A stretch of DNA of 64,000 nt from Marinitoga lauensis (lineage in GTDB: Bacteria > Thermotogota > Thermotogae > Petrotogales > Petrotogaceae): positions 434,001 through 498,000 of the forward strand of contig NZ_QHLX01000001.1 in NCBI RefSeq assembly GCF_004135675.1. Reading direction: 5' to 3'. Numbering within the stretch: the stretch's first letter is position 1; the number at the start of each line of letters is the position of its first letter. Of the stretch, positions 17,687 through 27,587 are shown piece after piece. The notes below the pieces were generated by a model, which was not told where the DNA came from, made no database searches, and saw only the letters and a program-made list of their open reading frames with translations. Position numbers and translations under genes: made by a program.

Positions 17687-18180
17687 GGATATTCATCCTC
17701 TACATTTTCTTCTTTTAATACTTCGATGTTTATTAACCAATTATCTCCAAAATCATATTTATACTTTATTTTACTTTTAACTTTTAATTTTTTTCTAATT
17801 TTGTTTTTTATCAATATATTGTTTTTTAATAATATAAGGTGGTATTTCAAATTGTACTTCATATTCATCTTCTGAAATGATTCTTACACCATTTGTAAGT
17901 TCAAATTCATAAAGATGATAATCATCCCAATTAAATGCTAATTGTATAATCTGATGCAAATCAAAAAAAGTAAAATTTTTTCTCACCGAAATTATTCTAT
18001 AAATTTCTGGTTCTATATTTTCTAATTTAATTTTTAAAACAAAGTTATTTCCCATATTCTTCTCCTCTCCTTTAAAATAATCTTTGTTTATTCTATTTAT
18101 ATTGAAAAAAATATCTACAAAAATTTTTGCTATACTTTACAGATAACATGCATCTTCTACATCTTCTAATATCCAATTAA

Positions 18181-19845
18181 TTATTTTACCAAAATCTCAA
18201 CATTCTTTTTATCAAATGCAATTGCTACTTTTATTATTTTTTCTATTCCATAACTTTTTATTTCTTTTTCATATCCTTTTTCTTCTATCTGTTTTATTCC
18301 CATTTCTGCACTGTTTTTTAAATCTTTATCAAAATCTATACTGTATTTTTTGAATTCAAATATTATTCCCGGTTCTTTTTTTTCTTTGGGTATTAATATT
18401 ACATCTGCTCTTCCATATCCCGCTTCTCTGTTACTTTTTACTATGTATTTTTTGCTTAATCCCACTACCATTCCAAGTATTAACCCATGATAAAACCTTT
18501 CCGGTTCTTCTCCACTTATGTCAAAATAACTTAATGTTTCTTCTACTATCCTTTTGAATTTATTTGCAAATTCTTTGTATTTCCCAAGTATTATATCTAA
18601 TATTATATTTTCCAGATTTATTTTTGTTTCTTTTATTATATCCACCACTGTTTTTTTGAAGAATTGTAGTGTTTCTTTGTTTGTTATTCTTAAACTGTAT
18701 CTTGGTTCTCCTTCTTCTCCTGTATGTTCTACCCAGGTTAAGTATCCTGTGAATAGAAATAATGTCCATATGCTTTCTTCTGTGCTTTTGTCTAAGTCTC
18801 CATATACTAAGTTTTCGTCTATACTGCTTTCTATTGTTTTTCCTTCTATTAATTCTTCTATTTTTGTTTTTACTTCTGCTGTACTTTGTTTTATCAACCT
18901 TTTTATTAATTCATTTCCACTACTGTTTATCCAGTAATACGCTATTTTTCCTTTATTTCTTGCCAGGTTTATTATTGAATATGGATTGTATATTTCCATT
19001 CCTCCAAAGTTATATCCGTTATACCATTCTATTACTTTTTCTTTTTCATATTCCAATCCATAGTATTTTAATGTTTCTTCTACTTCTTCCCAGGTTAATC
19101 CAAATTTGTCATTGAATAATTCACCCAATACCGTTGAGACATCAAGATTATTTACTCCTGTGAATATGCTTTCTTTTGCTACTCTTGTTATTCCTGTTAA
19201 TACTCCTTTTTCTAAATACTCATTGTCTTTTAATGCATTTCCCAACATGTTTCCCATGAAATTTATGAATTCTTTATAATATCCATTTAAGTATGATTGT
19301 TGTATTGGTGTGTCGTATTCGTCTATTAACAGTATTACTTTTTGGCCGTAGTAGCGGTATAAATATTCACTTAGTTTTTTTATGCTATTTTCGTATTTTA
19401 CATTATCCGCTATACCTCTTGCTATTTCTATATAATCTTCTTTTTCAAATTCTTCCAGTATTTCCATTATCTTCTTGTGTTCTCTATATATATCTGTTAT
19501 AGTATATTTTACTGCTTTTATTATCTCTTCATAATTATTCTGTTTTAAATCTTTAAAGGTTATATATATTACAGGATATTTATTTAAATACCTTTCTATT
19601 ATCTCTTTTTCTTTCCATATCTTTAGATTTTCAAATAAATGTTTGTTATCCTGGTCATTTCTGAAAAAATATTTCATCATGCTCATATTCAATGTCTTTC
19701 CAAACCTTCTTGGTCGGGTTATTAATATTACTCTTCCACCGGATAAAATTTCTTTTATTAATAAACTTTTATCTATATAATACATATCTTCCTCTATTAT
19801 ACTTTTAAAATCACTTTCTCCTATCGGTAATTTTTTTAATTTCAT
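18181..19845 (-). CDS. AAA-ATPase-like protein with C-terminal PD-(D/E)XK nuclease-like domain
   Basis: 554-residue intact protein of the AAA-ATPase_like / DUF1703 family. The N-terminus has IGESDFKSIIEEDMYYIDKS, then a P-loop variant TRPRRFGKTLNMSMM (about 45-58), and LLIDEYDTPIQQSYL as Walker B near residue 175. The C-terminus holds GYGRADVILIPKEKKEPGIIFEFK, a PD-(D/E)XK-like core (D and E-x-K). These proteins occur as many near-identical paralogues in anaerobes and their job is not known; a mobile or defence role has been suggested. The GTG at 19854 overlaps the ribosome site GGGGGTG, so the ATG at 19845 is chosen. The gap 18056-18180 holds no recognised feature. Confidence 0.88.
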   Translation of the reverse strand: MKLKKLPIGESDFKSIIEEDMYYIDKSLLIKEILSGGRVILITRPRRFGKTLNMSMMKYFFRNDQDNKHLFENLKIWKEKEIIERYLNKYPVIYITFKDLKQNNYEEIIKAVKYTITDIYREHKKIMEILEEFEKEDYIEIARGIADNVKYENSIKKLSEYLYRYYGQKVILLIDEYDTPIQQSYLNGYYKEFINFMGNMLGNALKDNEYLEKGVLTGITRVAKESIFTGVNNLDVSTVLGELFNDKFGLTWEEVEETLKYYGLEYEKEKVIEWYNGYNFGGMEIYNPYSIINLARNKGKIAYYWINSSGNELIKRLIKQSTAEVKTKIEELIEGKTIESSIDENLVYGDLDKSTEESIWTLFLFTGYLTWVEHTGEEGEPRYSLRITNKETLQFFKKTVVDIIKETKINLENIILDIILGKYKEFANKFKRIVEETLSYFDISGEEPERFYHGLILGMVVGLSKKYIVKSNREAGYGRADVILIPKEKKEPGIIFEFKKYSIDFDKDLKNSAEMGIKQIEEKGYEKEIKSYGIEKIIKVAIAFDKKNVEILVK

Positions 19846-19923
19846 CAGTTTCACCCCCGCAATTAAATTATATCATATTTTAATAATAAAACTTTTCACA
19901 ATTTATAGTTTAAAATTACATAT

Positions 19924-19950
19924 AAAAAAAACCCAGCTTTCGCTGGCTTT
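19924..19950 (-). terminator. Terminator after tRNA-Asn
   Basis: GCCAGC / GCTGGG-type stem with a GAAA tetraloop and an eight-base T-run on the minus strand, just downstream of the tRNA. Confidence 0.85.
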
Positions 19951-19956
19951 TAATTA

Positions 19957-20030
19957 TGGCTCCGGCGGAGGGATTCGAACCCCAGCCTAGTGGTTAACAG
20001 CCACCCGCTCTACCGTTGAGCTACACCGGA
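19957..20030 (-). tRNA. tRNA-Asn (GUU)
   Basis: 74-base cloverleaf on the minus strand. The acceptor arm UCCGGUG pairs with CGCCGGA, the discriminator is G and the CCA end is encoded. The D arm is GCUC...GAGC, the anticodon loop CUGUUAA gives anticodon GUU, and the T arm carries GGUUCGAAUCC. It follows the accessory region; tRNA genes are frequent integration sites, but I see no duplicated tRNA end here. Confidence 0.95.
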
Positions 20031-20107
20031 ACAACTCCAAAACATATTATAACATAACTTTCAATAGAAATCAAGAAAAATTTTTGCTACAAATATTAAA
20101 TCTTGTT

Positions 20108-20818
20108 TTATTTTGCATAAATAAGTTTTGATATTTCTAACCATCTTATTCTTTTTTCTTTTATAGAATAAACAAAATGAGCATAACCAATCCTATCTGC
20201 ATGGTATATTCCTGATATGCTTATTACGCCTTTTAATTCATAAATTCCATCATGACCGAAATCAAATGGTTCTAATTCTCCTATTCCGCCTACAAATAAT
20301 TCTTTGAATTTACCAATAAATTGCCCATATTTATTATAGGTTTTTGTTTTTATATATTCATCTTTTCTATCTGATAGATCTATATATGTATATGCATTTT
20401 TATATTTAACCAGAGCTTTGAAATTATCCATGAATGCAGTCTCTAAATCTAATATTGTATCATCTGAACTTAATAATTTTCCATTTGTATAGGAGTAAAT
20501 GTAATAATAAAGATAATTTCCGCTTCCTCCAGAATATCCTTTAACAAAAACATCTAATTTTTTGTCTCCGTCAAAGTCATAAAATTCCATTTCTGGATTA
20601 TATGCTCCAAAACCTAAATTAATAGAAGTAGAATAATTGGTTGAATTAGAAATATTTAATGTTAGTCCATCGATATAAATAGAACTGATATATGTTCCTT
20701 CTAAAGTAATTTTTTCATTAATACCATCGCCATTTAAATCAATACTTTTTTGATCGATAATTTCTGAAAACATAAGAATAGAAATAATGAGAAACATAAA
20801 TATTAATGTTTTTTTCAT
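20108..20818 (-). CDS. Secreted protein with FG-GAP/VCBS-like Asp-rich repeats, function unknown
   Basis: About 236 residues from ATG 20818, which has a GGAGGTGA site; the upstream in-frame start at 20833 lies in the preceding gene. A signal peptide (MKKTLIFMFLIISILMFS) leads to DLNGDGINEKITLEG and DFDGDKKLDVFVKG, calcium-binding-like loops of the FG-GAP/VCBS type, and a third motif DFGHDGIYELKG. These suggest a small extracytoplasmic beta-propeller-like domain. The start lies one base after the stop of the radical SAM gene, so they are co-transcribed. No function can be assigned. Confidence 0.7.
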   Translation of the reverse strand: MKKTLIFMFLIISILMFSEIIDQKSIDLNGDGINEKITLEGTYISSIYIDGLTLNISNSTNYSTSINLGFGAYNPEMEFYDFDGDKKLDVFVKGYSGGSGNYLYYYIYSYTNGKLLSSDDTILDLETAFMDNFKALVKYKNAYTYIDLSDRKDEYIKTKTYNKYGQFIGKFKELFVGGIGELEPFDFGHDGIYELKGVISISGIYHADRIGYAHFVYSIKEKRIRWLEISKLIYAK

Positions 20819-20819
20819 A

Positions 20820-21998
20820 TTAGTCACCTCCAAAAAAATGATTGTATAGTTTTATAGACAATTGTTCCTGTTTATGCCAGTAACCAGCAAGTTTTTCGTT
20901 TCTGGATAAATCGCCTAATTTTTTATAATATTTCCTATTCAATTTACCCGGGCCTACATTAAATAATGGTGTGCCTGGTAATGGCATAAATGTATGTGAA
21001 TGTATAACAGCGTTGTATTTTTCTGTGATTTTATCCATAAATTCAAATGTTTTCTTTATATCTTTTTCAGTTTCAAATGGAAAACCAAATATAAAATCTA
21101 CGTATGGAATGAATCCATGTTCTTTGAGTAATGATAAAGCTCTTTCTACAGTTTCTAAATTATGTCCTCTTTTTATTTCTTGCAATATATTTTCACTACC
21201 GCTTTGGGCTCCAATTATTATCATTTTATTATTCACATATTTTTTTATTGTTTTTAATATCTCAGGGGTAACAGATTCCGGTCTTACATCTGATGGAAAT
21301 GAGCCAAAATAAATTTTTTCCATTCCTATTTTTTTCAGATTAAATAATAATTCTTCTATTTTTTCTACATCAGGAATTACACCGTTTTTAGAGCCATATC
21401 CAAATGAATTCGGAGTAATAAATCTTGCTATTTTTCTATTGTGTTTTATACCTTCTTTAGCGTATTCTAATATGATATCAATATTTCTATGTCTTACAAC
21501 TCTTCCAAAGAGATTTGGTGTTTGACAATAACCACATAAGAATGGACATCCTCTGGTGATTTCCATAGGCATAAAATGTTTGTTTTTTATCGCATACGGT
21601 GGATAATGGTTTAAATCTACCATTTTTTTAGAATATATAATTTTTTCAGTTGAACCATTTTTCAAAAAATTGGTGAAGGTTTCTTCACCTTCACCAACAA
21701 ATATATGGTCAAATCTTATTTTTAATGTTTCTTCTGGCATAGCGCTTGGATGTGGTCCACCTGCTATAACGGTAAATCCTTTTTCTTTTAATATAGGAAT
21801 TTCCTTTTCAACGTCAAAGATATCAAAACTCATGAAAGAATATACAATTAATGTTTCTTCTGGATTGTATTCTAATATCTTATTAAAGTTTTTTTCTAAT
21901 ATTGTTTCTATATTTATTCTTTCTTTCTCCATTGCAGCAATTAAAGCGACTATTGAATATCTATTGGATTTGAAAAGTCTAAATATTATCTTTTTCAA
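20820..21998 (-). CDS. B12-binding domain / radical SAM protein
   Basis: 392-residue protein with an N-terminal cobalamin-binding-type Rossmann domain (about 1-120, with LKEKGFTVIAGGPHPSAMPEE and HIFVGEGEETF) and a radical SAM barrel whose cluster motif is CPFLCGYC, near residue 152. The architecture resembles the MJ_1487-type B12/radical SAM family, whose substrate is unknown. Start is TTG at 21998, preceded by GAGGAGG. It overlaps the upstream membrane protein gene by 20 bases and is followed one base later by the secreted VCBS-like gene, forming a three-gene operon after argS. Confidence 0.85.
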   Translation of the reverse strand: MKKIIFRLFKSNRYSIVALIAAMEKERINIETILEKNFNKILEYNPEETLIVYSFMSFDIFDVEKEIPILKEKGFTVIAGGPHPSAMPEETLKIRFDHIFVGEGEETFTNFLKNGSTEKIIYSKKMVDLNHYPPYAIKNKHFMPMEITRGCPFLCGYCQTPNLFGRVVRHRNIDIILEYAKEGIKHNRKIARFITPNSFGYGSKNGVIPDVEKIEELLFNLKKIGMEKIYFGSFPSDVRPESVTPEILKTIKKYVNNKMIIIGAQSGSENILQEIKRGHNLETVERALSLLKEHGFIPYVDFIFGFPFETEKDIKKTFEFMDKITEKYNAVIHSHTFMPLPGTPLFNVGPGKLNRKYYKKLGDLSRNEKLAGYWHKQEQLSIKLYNHFFGGD

Positions 21999-22437
21999 CT
22001 GAATCCTCCTCGACTTTTTTCTTTGGCAATATATCTCTTAATCCAGAAGCGAATATTAAAATTCCTATTATTATTGCAGATGATGCAGATACATTTATAT
22101 ATATATATGTTCCTATTGCTATAGCGTTTAAAATCCATGCAAGAGCTATAAATATTTTTTTGTTTTTGTAATTATATAATGATGAAAAAATAGTTGATAA
22201 TAATACTAATAATATGAACAAATTAATATCAAAACTTCTTATTATTCCAAATACTGAAAGTAATAATCCTATAAATAAATATACTATTGTAAGTTTATCG
22301 TATTTTTTTGATAGAAAGGAGAATATCGCTGTGATTAATCCTGATATTATAACTAAAATCATAAAAAGCATATTTGGTTTTAAATAATAAGCGGCCAGAC
22401 CTGATAAAAGTAATGAAAATGCTACGGAATATATCAT
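21979..22437 (-). CDS. Small integral membrane protein, function unknown
   Basis: 152 residues with about five hydrophobic spans and a charged C-terminal tail (KKKVEEDSVEKDNI). No family recognised. ATG at 22437 follows AAGGAGTG. It begins 12 bases after argS and its end overlaps the radical SAM gene by 20 bases, so all are probably one transcript. Confidence 0.65.
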   Translation of the reverse strand: MIYSVAFSLLLSGLAAYYLKPNMLFMILVIISGLITAIFSFLSKKYDKLTIVYLFIGLLLSVFGIIRSFDINLFILLVLLSTIFSSLYNYKNKKIFIALAWILNAIAIGTYIYINVSASSAIIIGILIFASGLRDILPKKKVEEDSVEKDNI

Positions 22438-22449
22438 TTATTTCACTCC

Positions 22450-24156
22450 TTACATTTTATCCACAACGTTTATACCTAATAAGTTTAATCCTTTTCTTAA
22501 AACTTCACCAGCTAAGTGTGAGAGTAATAACCTTGATTTCAATACATCTTCTGATTCTTTTAATACTGGTAGGTTGTTATAGAATGAGTTATAAGTTTGA
22601 GCCAATTCAAATAGATAATCTGCAATTAAATTCGGTTTATAATCTTCTGCAGCTCTTAAAACTATTATTGGTAATTGAGTGAGTAATAATCCGAGTTTTC
22701 TTTCTAATTTTTCGTTTATTAATAAATTCGCATCATCCATTGTATAACCATTTTCTTTTGCTTTTCTTTTTAATGATTGTATTCTTGCGTAAGTATAAAG
22801 TAAGTAAGGTGCGGTATTTCCATCAAATGCCAACATTTTATCCCAATCAAAGATAATATGACTTATTCTATTTTGACTTAAATCAGCATATTTTACTGCA
22901 CCAATACCAACAACTTCTGAAATTTGCTGTTTTTCTTCTTCTGTTAAATTTGGATTCTTTTCTTCTATAATTTCTCTGGCTTTTTCTACTGCTTTGTTTA
23001 ATAACTCTTCTAATTTTATTACATTCCCTTTTCTTGTGGAGAATACTCCATCTGCAAATCGCATTAAACCAAACCAGATATGTTGATAATTATCGTCCCA
23101 ACCTAATTTTCTTGCAATATTAAATACCTGTTTAAAATGTGTTTGTTGTCTTTCATCTGTGACGTATAATATTCTATTTGGATTGTATGTTTCTCTTCTG
23201 AATTTTATACATGCTAAATCAGAAGTTGCATATAAGAAAGCACCGTCTTTCTTTTGTATTATTGCAGGAGGTAAATTTTCTTTTTCATCGAAAAATACAA
23301 CAACGGCTCCTTCGCTATATGTGGCGATACCTTTGTCTAATAACATTTTTACGATTTCTGGCATGATGTCATGATAATGTGATTCACCATAATATGTATC
23401 AAACTCTATATCCATTCTTTTATATATTTTATTATATTCTCTTAAGGATAGATCGATAAATTCCTGCCATAGTTTTCTATTTTCTGGATCTCCGTCCTGC
23501 AATTTTTTAAGTTCCTGCCTTGCTTCTTCTAATAAATCAGGATTTTTTTCTGATTCTTTTTCGAATTTTACATATATTCTTTCCATTTCGCCAATTGGAT
23601 CTTTTTCATAATTTTCTTTATCCAACCAGAGTCTATAAGCAACAATTAATTTTCCAAATTGTGTTCCCCAATCTCCTAAGTGATTGTCTCCTATAACGTT
23701 ATAACCTAAATATTTATATATTCTTTTTATCGAATCACCAATTACAGTACTTCTTAGATGACCTATGTGCATGGGTTTAGCTATGTTTGGTGACGAATAA
23801 TCTATAACTACTGTTCCTTTATCTTTAATAAATGAAAATCCGGTTCTTCTTTTTCTATTTTTGTAAATAATCAATTAAAAATTCATTTTTTACATAAATA
23901 TTTATAAATCCTGGTCCTGCTATTTCTATTTTTTCTATAATATTATTTTCTGGAATATTATCTATAATTTCCTGGCTATTGTTCTTGGTGCCTTTTTTAA
24001 ATTTTTTGCATTTATCATTGCAAAATTAGTCTGAAAATCACCAAAATTTTCATTTGCTGTTCTTTGAACTACTGGATTTTTTATTTCAATATCAGGGTAT
24101 ATCTTCTCAACAGACTTTTTTAATAACTCTTCTAAAACTTTTTCTATAAGTTTCAT
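22450..24156 (-). CDS. argS: Arginyl-tRNA synthetase (two compensating frameshifts)
   Basis: Class I synthetase that charges tRNA-Arg; about 568 residues when corrected. The N-terminal additional domain (MKLIEKVLEELLKKSVEKIYPD) is followed by VVIDYSSPNIAKPMHIGHLRST with the HIGH signature, DNHLGDWGTQFGKL, and FSTRKGNVIKLEELL in place of KMSKS. The C-terminal helical anticodon-binding domain ends LRKGLNLLGINVVDKM. The frame is lost near 23966-23975 (one A missing) and regained near 23858-23862 (one A too many). Since the gene is essential, I read this as sequence error. ATG at 24156 follows AGGGGAG. Confidence 0.9.
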
Positions 24157-24261
24157 AATTCCACTCCCCTTTCATTACTGTTTTTATTATTATAATTATA
24201 ACATAGATTTTGTTAAAAAATAATAAATTAATATAATGGAATTTATTCTTTTTTGTTTATT

Positions 24262-24294
24262 TTTATAGCAATCAATAGTTAAGATTGCTATAAA
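24262..24294. promoter_or_regulatory. CIRCE-like inverted repeat upstream of dnaK
   Basis: Perfect repeat TTTATAGCAATC-N9-GATTGCTATAAA. Its inner nine bases match seven of nine of the CIRCE arm TTAGCACTC, and the nine-base spacer is that of CIRCE, the HrcA repressor site. It lies 153 bases before dnaK, and its right arm could serve as -35 (TTGCTA, 17 bases, TATATT at 24308-24313). Confidence 0.55.
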
Positions 24295-24374
24295 TTTTAG
24301 TAACTTATATATTATAAGTAATTATAATTGTTATTATTAACTAATAACAGAATTATGTTAAAAAAATATTTCAA

Positions 24375-24405
24375 TTGAACATTTTTCCTTTTTTTGGAGT
24401 ATAAT
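24375..24405 (+). promoter_or_regulatory. Proximal promoter of dnaK
   Basis: TTGAAC and a perfect TATAAT separated by 19 bases, 41 bases before the dnaK start. The wide spacer is unusual, so regulation or an alternative -35 is possible. This may be the basal promoter beside the CIRCE-like one upstream. Confidence 0.5.
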
Positions 24406-24446
24406 ATATACGGAAATCAAAAGATTAATTAAGGAGGTAGATATAT

Positions 24447-26264
24447 ATGGCTGAAAAAGAATATGTAGTTGGTATTGACCTTGGAACAACCAACTCAGCT
24501 ATTGCCTGGATGAAACCAGATGGAAACGTTGAAGTTATCCCTAATGCTGAAGGTAAAAGAACAACACCTTCAATTGTACATTTTTCAAAAGATGGAACGG
24601 TTATCGTGGGTGAACCTGCAAAGAGACAAGTTGTTTTACATCCAGAAAGAACTATAAGATCAATAAAAAGGAAAATGGGGTCAGATTATAAAGTAACGGT
24701 TGATAATAAAAACTTTACTCCACAACAAATAAGTGCTTTTGTTTTACAAAAATTAGTTAGAGATGCAGAAGCATATTTGGGTGGAAAAATCAAAAAAGCT
24801 GTAATTACTGTTCCAGCATATTTTAACGATGCACAAAGACAGGCAACAAAGGAAGCTGGTGAAATTGCAGGTTTAGAGGTTTTAAGAATAATTAATGAAC
24901 CTACAGCTGCTTCAATAGCTTTTGGTTTAAACAAAGTTCATGAAGATAAAAAGATTGTTGTATACGACCTTGGTGGAGGTACATTTGATGTTTCTATCTT
25001 AGATGTTGGAGAAGGAGTTATTGAAGTTGTATCCACATCAGGTAATAACCACCTTGGTGGTGATGACTTCGACCAGAGAATAATTGATTGGTTAGTTGAT
25101 GAATTTAAGAAAGAACACGGTTCTGATATTTCAAACGACAGACAGGCAATGCAAAGATTAAAAGAAGCTGCAGAAACAGCAAAAATAGAATTGTCAACAA
25201 AATTAGAAACAGAAATTAATTTACCATTTATTACTGTAGTTAATGGACAACCAGTTCACTTACAAAAAACATTAACAAGAAAGAAATTTGAAGAATTAGT
25301 AAGAGATTTAGTTGAATCAACAAGAGGCCCTATCGAAACAGCATTAAAAGATGCAGGATTATCTGCTCAAGAAATTGATGATGTATTATTAGTTGGTGGT
25401 TCTACAAGAATTCCTGCAGTTCAAGAATTGGTAAAGTCTATTTTCCAGAAAGAACCAAGCAAAGGTGTTAACCCAGACGAAGCTGTTGCAGTTGGTGCTG
25501 CAGTTCAAGCAGCTATTATGACAGGTAACACAGAACAGGATTTGGTATTGGTTGATGTTACACCATTATCATTAGGTGTTGAAGTGAAAGGTGGTTTAAT
25601 GGAAGTTATTATTCCTAAGAATAGCAAAATTCCTATTAGAAAAAGCAAAGTATTTACAACAGCTGCAGACTTTCAGTCAGAAGTAGAAATAGGAGTATTC
25701 CAGGGTGAAAGGCCTCTTGCAAGAGATAATTTCTTCTTAGGAAGCTTTAAATTAACAGGCATTCCACCAGCACCAAGAGGAGTTCCACAAATCGAAGTAT
25801 CTTTTGATATAGATGCTAATGGTATTGTTAATGTTTCAGCTAAGGATTTAGGTACAGGAAAACAACAATCAATGGTTGTTACAGGTAGAAATAAATTATC
25901 ATCCGAAGATATTGAAAGAATGATTAGAGAAGCTCAAGAATATGAAGAACAGGATAAGAGAAAGAGAGAAGAAATCGAACTTAAGAATCAGGCTGATGAT
26001 TTAGCATATCAAGTAGAAAAATTAATCAATGAAAATAAAGATAAGGTACCAGAAGAGCAAAGAACAAGATTAGAATCATTGATTAGCGATGTAAGGGATG
26101 CAATAAACAACAATGATATTGCTAAATTAAAGATTGTAATGGAAGACTTGAAAAATGAATCAATGAAATTAGGACAATTAATATATCAACAAGCACAACA
26201 AACAGCTAATGCTGGTGCAAATCCTAATCCAAACCCAGAAGATACACAAAATCCAAATCAATAA
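24447..26264 (+). CDS. dnaK: Chaperone DnaK (Hsp70)
   Basis: 605-residue Hsp70. ATPase domain: [15 protein letters not shown] (6-20), [44 protein letters not shown] and [11 protein letters not shown]. Interdomain linker [15 protein letters not shown] near 365, then the substrate-binding beta domain and a helical lid ending in an Asn/Pro-rich tail. The 24-residue segment present in Gram-negative Hsp70s appears absent, as in Firmicutes and Thermotogota. ATG at 24447 follows AAGGAGGTAG. It stands alone, without grpE or dnaJ next to it, behind a CIRCE-like repeat. Confidence 0.97.
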   Translation: MAEKEYVVGIDLGTTNSAIAWMKPDGNVEVIPNAEGKRTTPSIVHFSKDGTVIVGEPAKRQVVLHPERTIRSIKRKMGSDYKVTVDNKNFTPQQISAFVLQKLVRDAEAYLGGKIKKAVITVPAYFNDAQRQATKEAGEIAGLEVLRIINEPTAASIAFGLNKVHEDKKIVVYDLGGGTFDVSILDVGEGVIEVVSTSGNNHLGGDDFDQRIIDWLVDEFKKEHGSDISNDRQAMQRLKEAAETAKIELSTKLETEINLPFITVVNGQPVHLQKTLTRKKFEELVRDLVESTRGPIETALKDAGLSAQEIDDVLLVGGSTRIPAVQELVKSIFQKEPSKGVNPDEAVAVGAAVQAAIMTGNTEQDLVLVDVTPLSLGVEVKGGLMEVIIPKNSKIPIRKSKVFTTAADFQSEVEIGVFQGERPLARDNFFLGSFKLTGIPPAPRGVPQIEVSFDIDANGIVNVSAKDLGTGKQQSMVVTGRNKLSSEDIERMIREAQEYEEQDKRKREEIELKNQADDLAYQVEKLINENKDKVPEEQRTRLESLISDVRDAINNNDIAKLKIVMEDLKNESMKLGQLIYQQAQQTANAGANPNPNPEDTQNPNQ

Positions 26265-26273
26265 TTTATCAAA

Positions 26274-26301
26274 AAAGCTGGATTCTTTCGAATCCAGCTT
26301 T
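26274..26301 (+). terminator. dnaK terminator
   Basis: AAAGCTGGATTC / GAATCCAGCTTT with a TTTC loop and a T-rich tail, 10 bases after the dnaK stop codon. Confidence 0.9.
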
Positions 26302-26384
26302 CTTATTTTGTTATATATAAGAAATTTTTTTGTTACTTTTCTTTTGTATAATAGCTGAAATATTTTTCACGGGGGTGGGGACAT

Positions 26385-27569
26385 ATGTACAAAAGAAATA
26401 TTAGTATTTATCCGATTTATCGTTTTTTCATTAATTTTAGAATTATAGGTCCTATTGTTGTTCCCTATTTACTCTTTAAGGGTTTAAATTATTCTCAAAT
26501 TATGTTATTACAGAGCATCTATTCTATTTCTGTTTTTCTATTTGAAGTTCCTACAGGAAGTCTTGCAGATAAGGTATCAAGAAGACTTTCTCTTTTTTTA
26601 TCTGGAATTTTCGCAGCATTAGGCTTAACTCTATACATACTTTTTAATTCTTTCTGGATTTTTGCTATAGCTGAAATTCTTTTCGGTATAGGATTAACAT
26701 TATCAAGCGGAGCAGATTCTGCATTACTTTATGAAAGTTTAAATAAATTAAATAGAAAAAGTGATTTTCAAATTATAGAAGGAAAAAGTAATTATTACTT
26801 ATTTTTAGGTCATGCATTTGGTTCTATAATCAGTGGTTTTCTTTATTCATATAATAAGTTTTTACCTTTCTGGATAAGTACACTTAGTGTTGTTATTGGT
26901 TCGATTACGGCGTATCTTTTTATTGAAACAGAAAGAGAAAAAAGCAAACATAGTTATACAATACATATTTTTAAGAGTTTTAAAGTAGCTATAAATACGC
27001 CTCGCATTATATGGGCATTGTTATATGCAGTTTTTTATGGGTTTACGTTTAGAGTAGGGTTCTGGCTTTATCAGCCATATTTTTCACAGGTTAATATTGA
27101 AGTTAAGTGGTTTGGTGTAATATTCTTTGGTTTTAATATTGTTGCAGCATTAGCATCAAAATATTTGTCTCCAAAAATTAAAGATATTCGACCAAGAAAG
27201 GTATTATTAACCCTGATGTCTTTAATAACTTTAAGTTTTATTTTACCTGTGATTTTTATATCAAAGTTTGCTATAATTTTTTTATCTTTACAACAAATAG
27301 TTAGAAGTCTTTATAGACCAACCATGAATTTTTATATTAATCATCAAGTGGAGGATAAATACCGAGCAACTGTAATTTCTATGATAAGTTTAGCAGCAAA
27401 TTTAAGTTTTGCTATATTATCTCCATTTGTTGGAATGATATTAGATTATAAAGGAACCATTTTTACGTATATTTTGGTTGGAATTATTTCTTTATTCGGA
27501 ACTATAGAATTATTTTTATTAAGAAAAAAGCAAAAAAAATTAAAGGAAAAAATGAACGCTTCTATATAA
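26385..27569 (+). CDS. Major facilitator superfamily transporter
   Basis: 394-residue inner-membrane protein with about 12 hydrophobic spans. The loop after span 2 reads PTGSLADKVSRRLSLFLSG, the MFS signature G-x3-D-x2-R-R. The central loop is charged (ETEREKSKHSY). Drug/sugar efflux-type MFS proteins of this kind export small molecules, but the substrate cannot be inferred. ATG at 26385 follows GGGGGTGGGG. A TATAAT lies at 26348-26353. It is convergent with the lytic transglycosylase gene. Confidence 0.88.
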   Translation: MYKRNISIYPIYRFFINFRIIGPIVVPYLLFKGLNYSQIMLLQSIYSISVFLFEVPTGSLADKVSRRLSLFLSGIFAALGLTLYILFNSFWIFAIAEILFGIGLTLSSGADSALLYESLNKLNRKSDFQIIEGKSNYYLFLGHAFGSIISGFLYSYNKFLPFWISTLSVVIGSITAYLFIETEREKSKHSYTIHIFKSFKVAINTPRIIWALLYAVFYGFTFRVGFWLYQPYFSQVNIEVKWFGVIFFGFNIVAALASKYLSPKIKDIRPRKVLLTLMSLITLSFILPVIFISKFAIIFLSLQQIVRSLYRPTMNFYINHQVEDKYRATVISMISLAANLSFAILSPFVGMILDYKGTIFTYILVGIISLFGTIELFLLRKKQKKLKEKMNASI

Positions 27570-27587
27570 ACGAAGCGTTCATTTTTT
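27547..27587. terminator. Bidirectional terminator
   Basis: AATGAACGCTTC / GAAGCGTTCATT with a 9-base loop, flanked by A4 and T4. It contains the last codons of both convergent genes. Confidence 0.88.

Larger units (their letters stand above)
14230..18055 (-). pseudogene. pRiA4b ORF-3-type gene split by an IS element
   Basis: The N-terminal part (18055-17587) reads VLKIKLENIEPEIYRIISV, FDLHQIIQLAFNWDDYHLYEF, YKYDFGDNWLINIEV and GKRAGPLEDCGGVWGYY, the marks of the plasmid pRiA4b ORF-3 domain. The C-terminal part (15670-14230) continues with FLEWIGDYDPEYFDIEELNEEL and about 400 further helical residues I cannot assign. Removing the IS (15671-17586) and one 100-bp duplicate rejoins the gene exactly. 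One further shift, an extra A in the A6 run near 17806-17811, separates the first 80 residues. The intact product would be about 602 residues. A shortened C-terminal protein could start inside the duplication at 15621. Function unknown. Confidence 0.8.

Noticed and set aside
18181-19845. AAA-ATPase/PD-(D/E)XK protein as a new defence system
   Set aside because: The family is common and of unknown role; there is no partner gene, and the neighbours are an IS and a tRNA, so a defence claim is not supported.
19957-20030. tRNA-Asn as attachment site of an integrated island
   Set aside because: No duplicated tRNA 3' end and no integrase gene in 12.6-19.9 kb.
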